A stretch of 19,024 nucleotides of DNA from Chromatiales bacterium (GTDB lineage: Bacteria; Pseudomonadota; Gammaproteobacteria; UBA6429): NCBI GenBank assembly GCA_027076405.1, contig JALTJN010000267.1, forward strand, positions 1-19,024, read 5' to 3'. The position numbers were made by a program, and so were the translations under genes. The notes below the pieces were generated by a model. It had not been told where the DNA came from and searched no databases. It saw only the letters and a program-made list of their open reading frames with translations. Below, piece after piece: positions 18,726 to 19,024 of this stretch (position 1 is its first letter; each line of letters begins with the position of its first letter).

Positions 18726-19024
18726 ATGACCAAAATTGGATCAATCAATAGGAAACGTACTCTTGGTAAACAACCAGAAGCGGTTGGGTTAAAAGATGCT
18801 GTTCACACCCCAATCATTTCTGTGGTTGCACAACACGGTTTACGTCCTGGTGAGTATGTGCTTATTACAGATGATGGAGTTGCACGACGTGCTACTCAAA
18901 AAACTGGTGTTGGTGTAGTTGATCCATTCCATAAAGGTAATGTTAAAGCAGGAGAAATATTTTGGGTTCTTGTTAATCCAAATCTAGTGTCAGAAGTTAG
19001 ACACGAATGGGACTTAGAAGAAAT
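18726..19024 (+). CDS. Hypothetical phage protein, cut by the right window edge
   Basis: TTAAGGA precedes ATG 18726 and the frame is open to the end, 99 complete codons. The product (MTKIGSINRKRTLG...) has a basic N-terminus, then DAVHTPIISVVAQHGLRPGEYV, a TGVGVVDPFHKGNVKAGEIFWVL segment, and NPNLVSEVRHEW. The PGEYV turn, VGVVDPF and a RHEW close to the end of a beta-rich domain recall small proteins found in many phages, sometimes near structural genes, with no assigned function that I know. The upstream tRNA-Leu is 43 bases away, so it may share the transcript. Confidence 0.7.
   Translation, partial: MTKIGSINRKRTLGKQPEAVGLKDAVHTPIISVVAQHGLRPGEYVLITDDGVARRATQKTGVGVVDPFHKGNVKAGEIFWVLVNPNLVSEVRHEWDLEE

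Noticed and set aside
1..19024. CRISPR arrays, insertion-sequence ends, integrase or attachment site
   Set aside because: No regularly spaced repeats, transposase, integrase or duplicated tRNA end was seen; the only mobile gene is the HNH endonuclease.

Overview
This window is compact, AT-rich tailed-phage DNA, most likely from a large lytic phage with a T4-like gene repertoire. The evidence is an adjacent rIIA/rIIB-type pair, a phage RuvB, an antisense HNH endonuclease gene among tRNA genes, seven tRNA or tRNA-like genes, a tmRNA gene, and many short, overlapping genes with Shine-Dalgarno sites. Promoters near the sigma-70 consensus and a lipoprotein signal fit a bacterial host, perhaps Gram-negative, but the host cannot be named. 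No virion structural gene was recognised; the protein cut off at the right edge is unidentified.

Layout: positions 1-1719 are read leftward. They hold small membrane proteins, unknown proteins, tRNA-Ile(TAT) and a tRNA-Arg(TCT). A gene-free divergence region at 1720-2511 carries hairpins, direct repeats, a perfect 16-bp palindrome, a T-rich repeat tract and candidate promoters on both strands. Almost everything from 2512 to the end is read rightward.

The rightward part has these blocks. (1) 2512-6156: a metallophosphoesterase, small proteins, and an overlapping PRPP-synthetase-family/NAMPT-family pair. This pair matches the gene arrangement of NARP1, a described phage NAD+ reconstitution pathway. 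(2) 6206-9587: a small protein, rIIA-like and rIIB-like genes, and a strong intrinsic terminator. (3) 9599-12132: a zinc-ribbon protein whose C-terminus looks like RuvA domain III, then RuvB, a second zinc-ribbon protein and tiny membrane proteins. (4) 12107-15091: a nucleoside-deoxyribosyltransferase-like enzyme and three glycosyltransferase-like genes. (5) 15103-15447: a complete tmRNA with its own promoter, a tag of AGKEILALAA, and a clear first pseudoknot. (6) 15461-19024: small membrane proteins, tRNA-Pro, an HNH endonuclease gene on the other strand, tRNA-Arg(ACG), a membrane protein/lipoprotein pair, a tRNA-Tyr-like gene, tRNA-Asp under a perfect consensus promoter, an unexplained run of hairpins, tRNA-Leu(TAA), and a protein cut by the window end.

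Two themes join the blocks. One is NAD+ and nucleotide metabolism (the NARP1-like pair and the deoxyribosyltransferase-like enzyme). The other is translation support and ribosome rescue (tmRNA plus tRNAs). Several tRNAs have unusual architecture: very short D regions, an odd T loop, and a Leu tRNA without the long variable arm. Both themes fit counter-measures against host defences that drain NAD+ or cut tRNAs, but that reading is inference.
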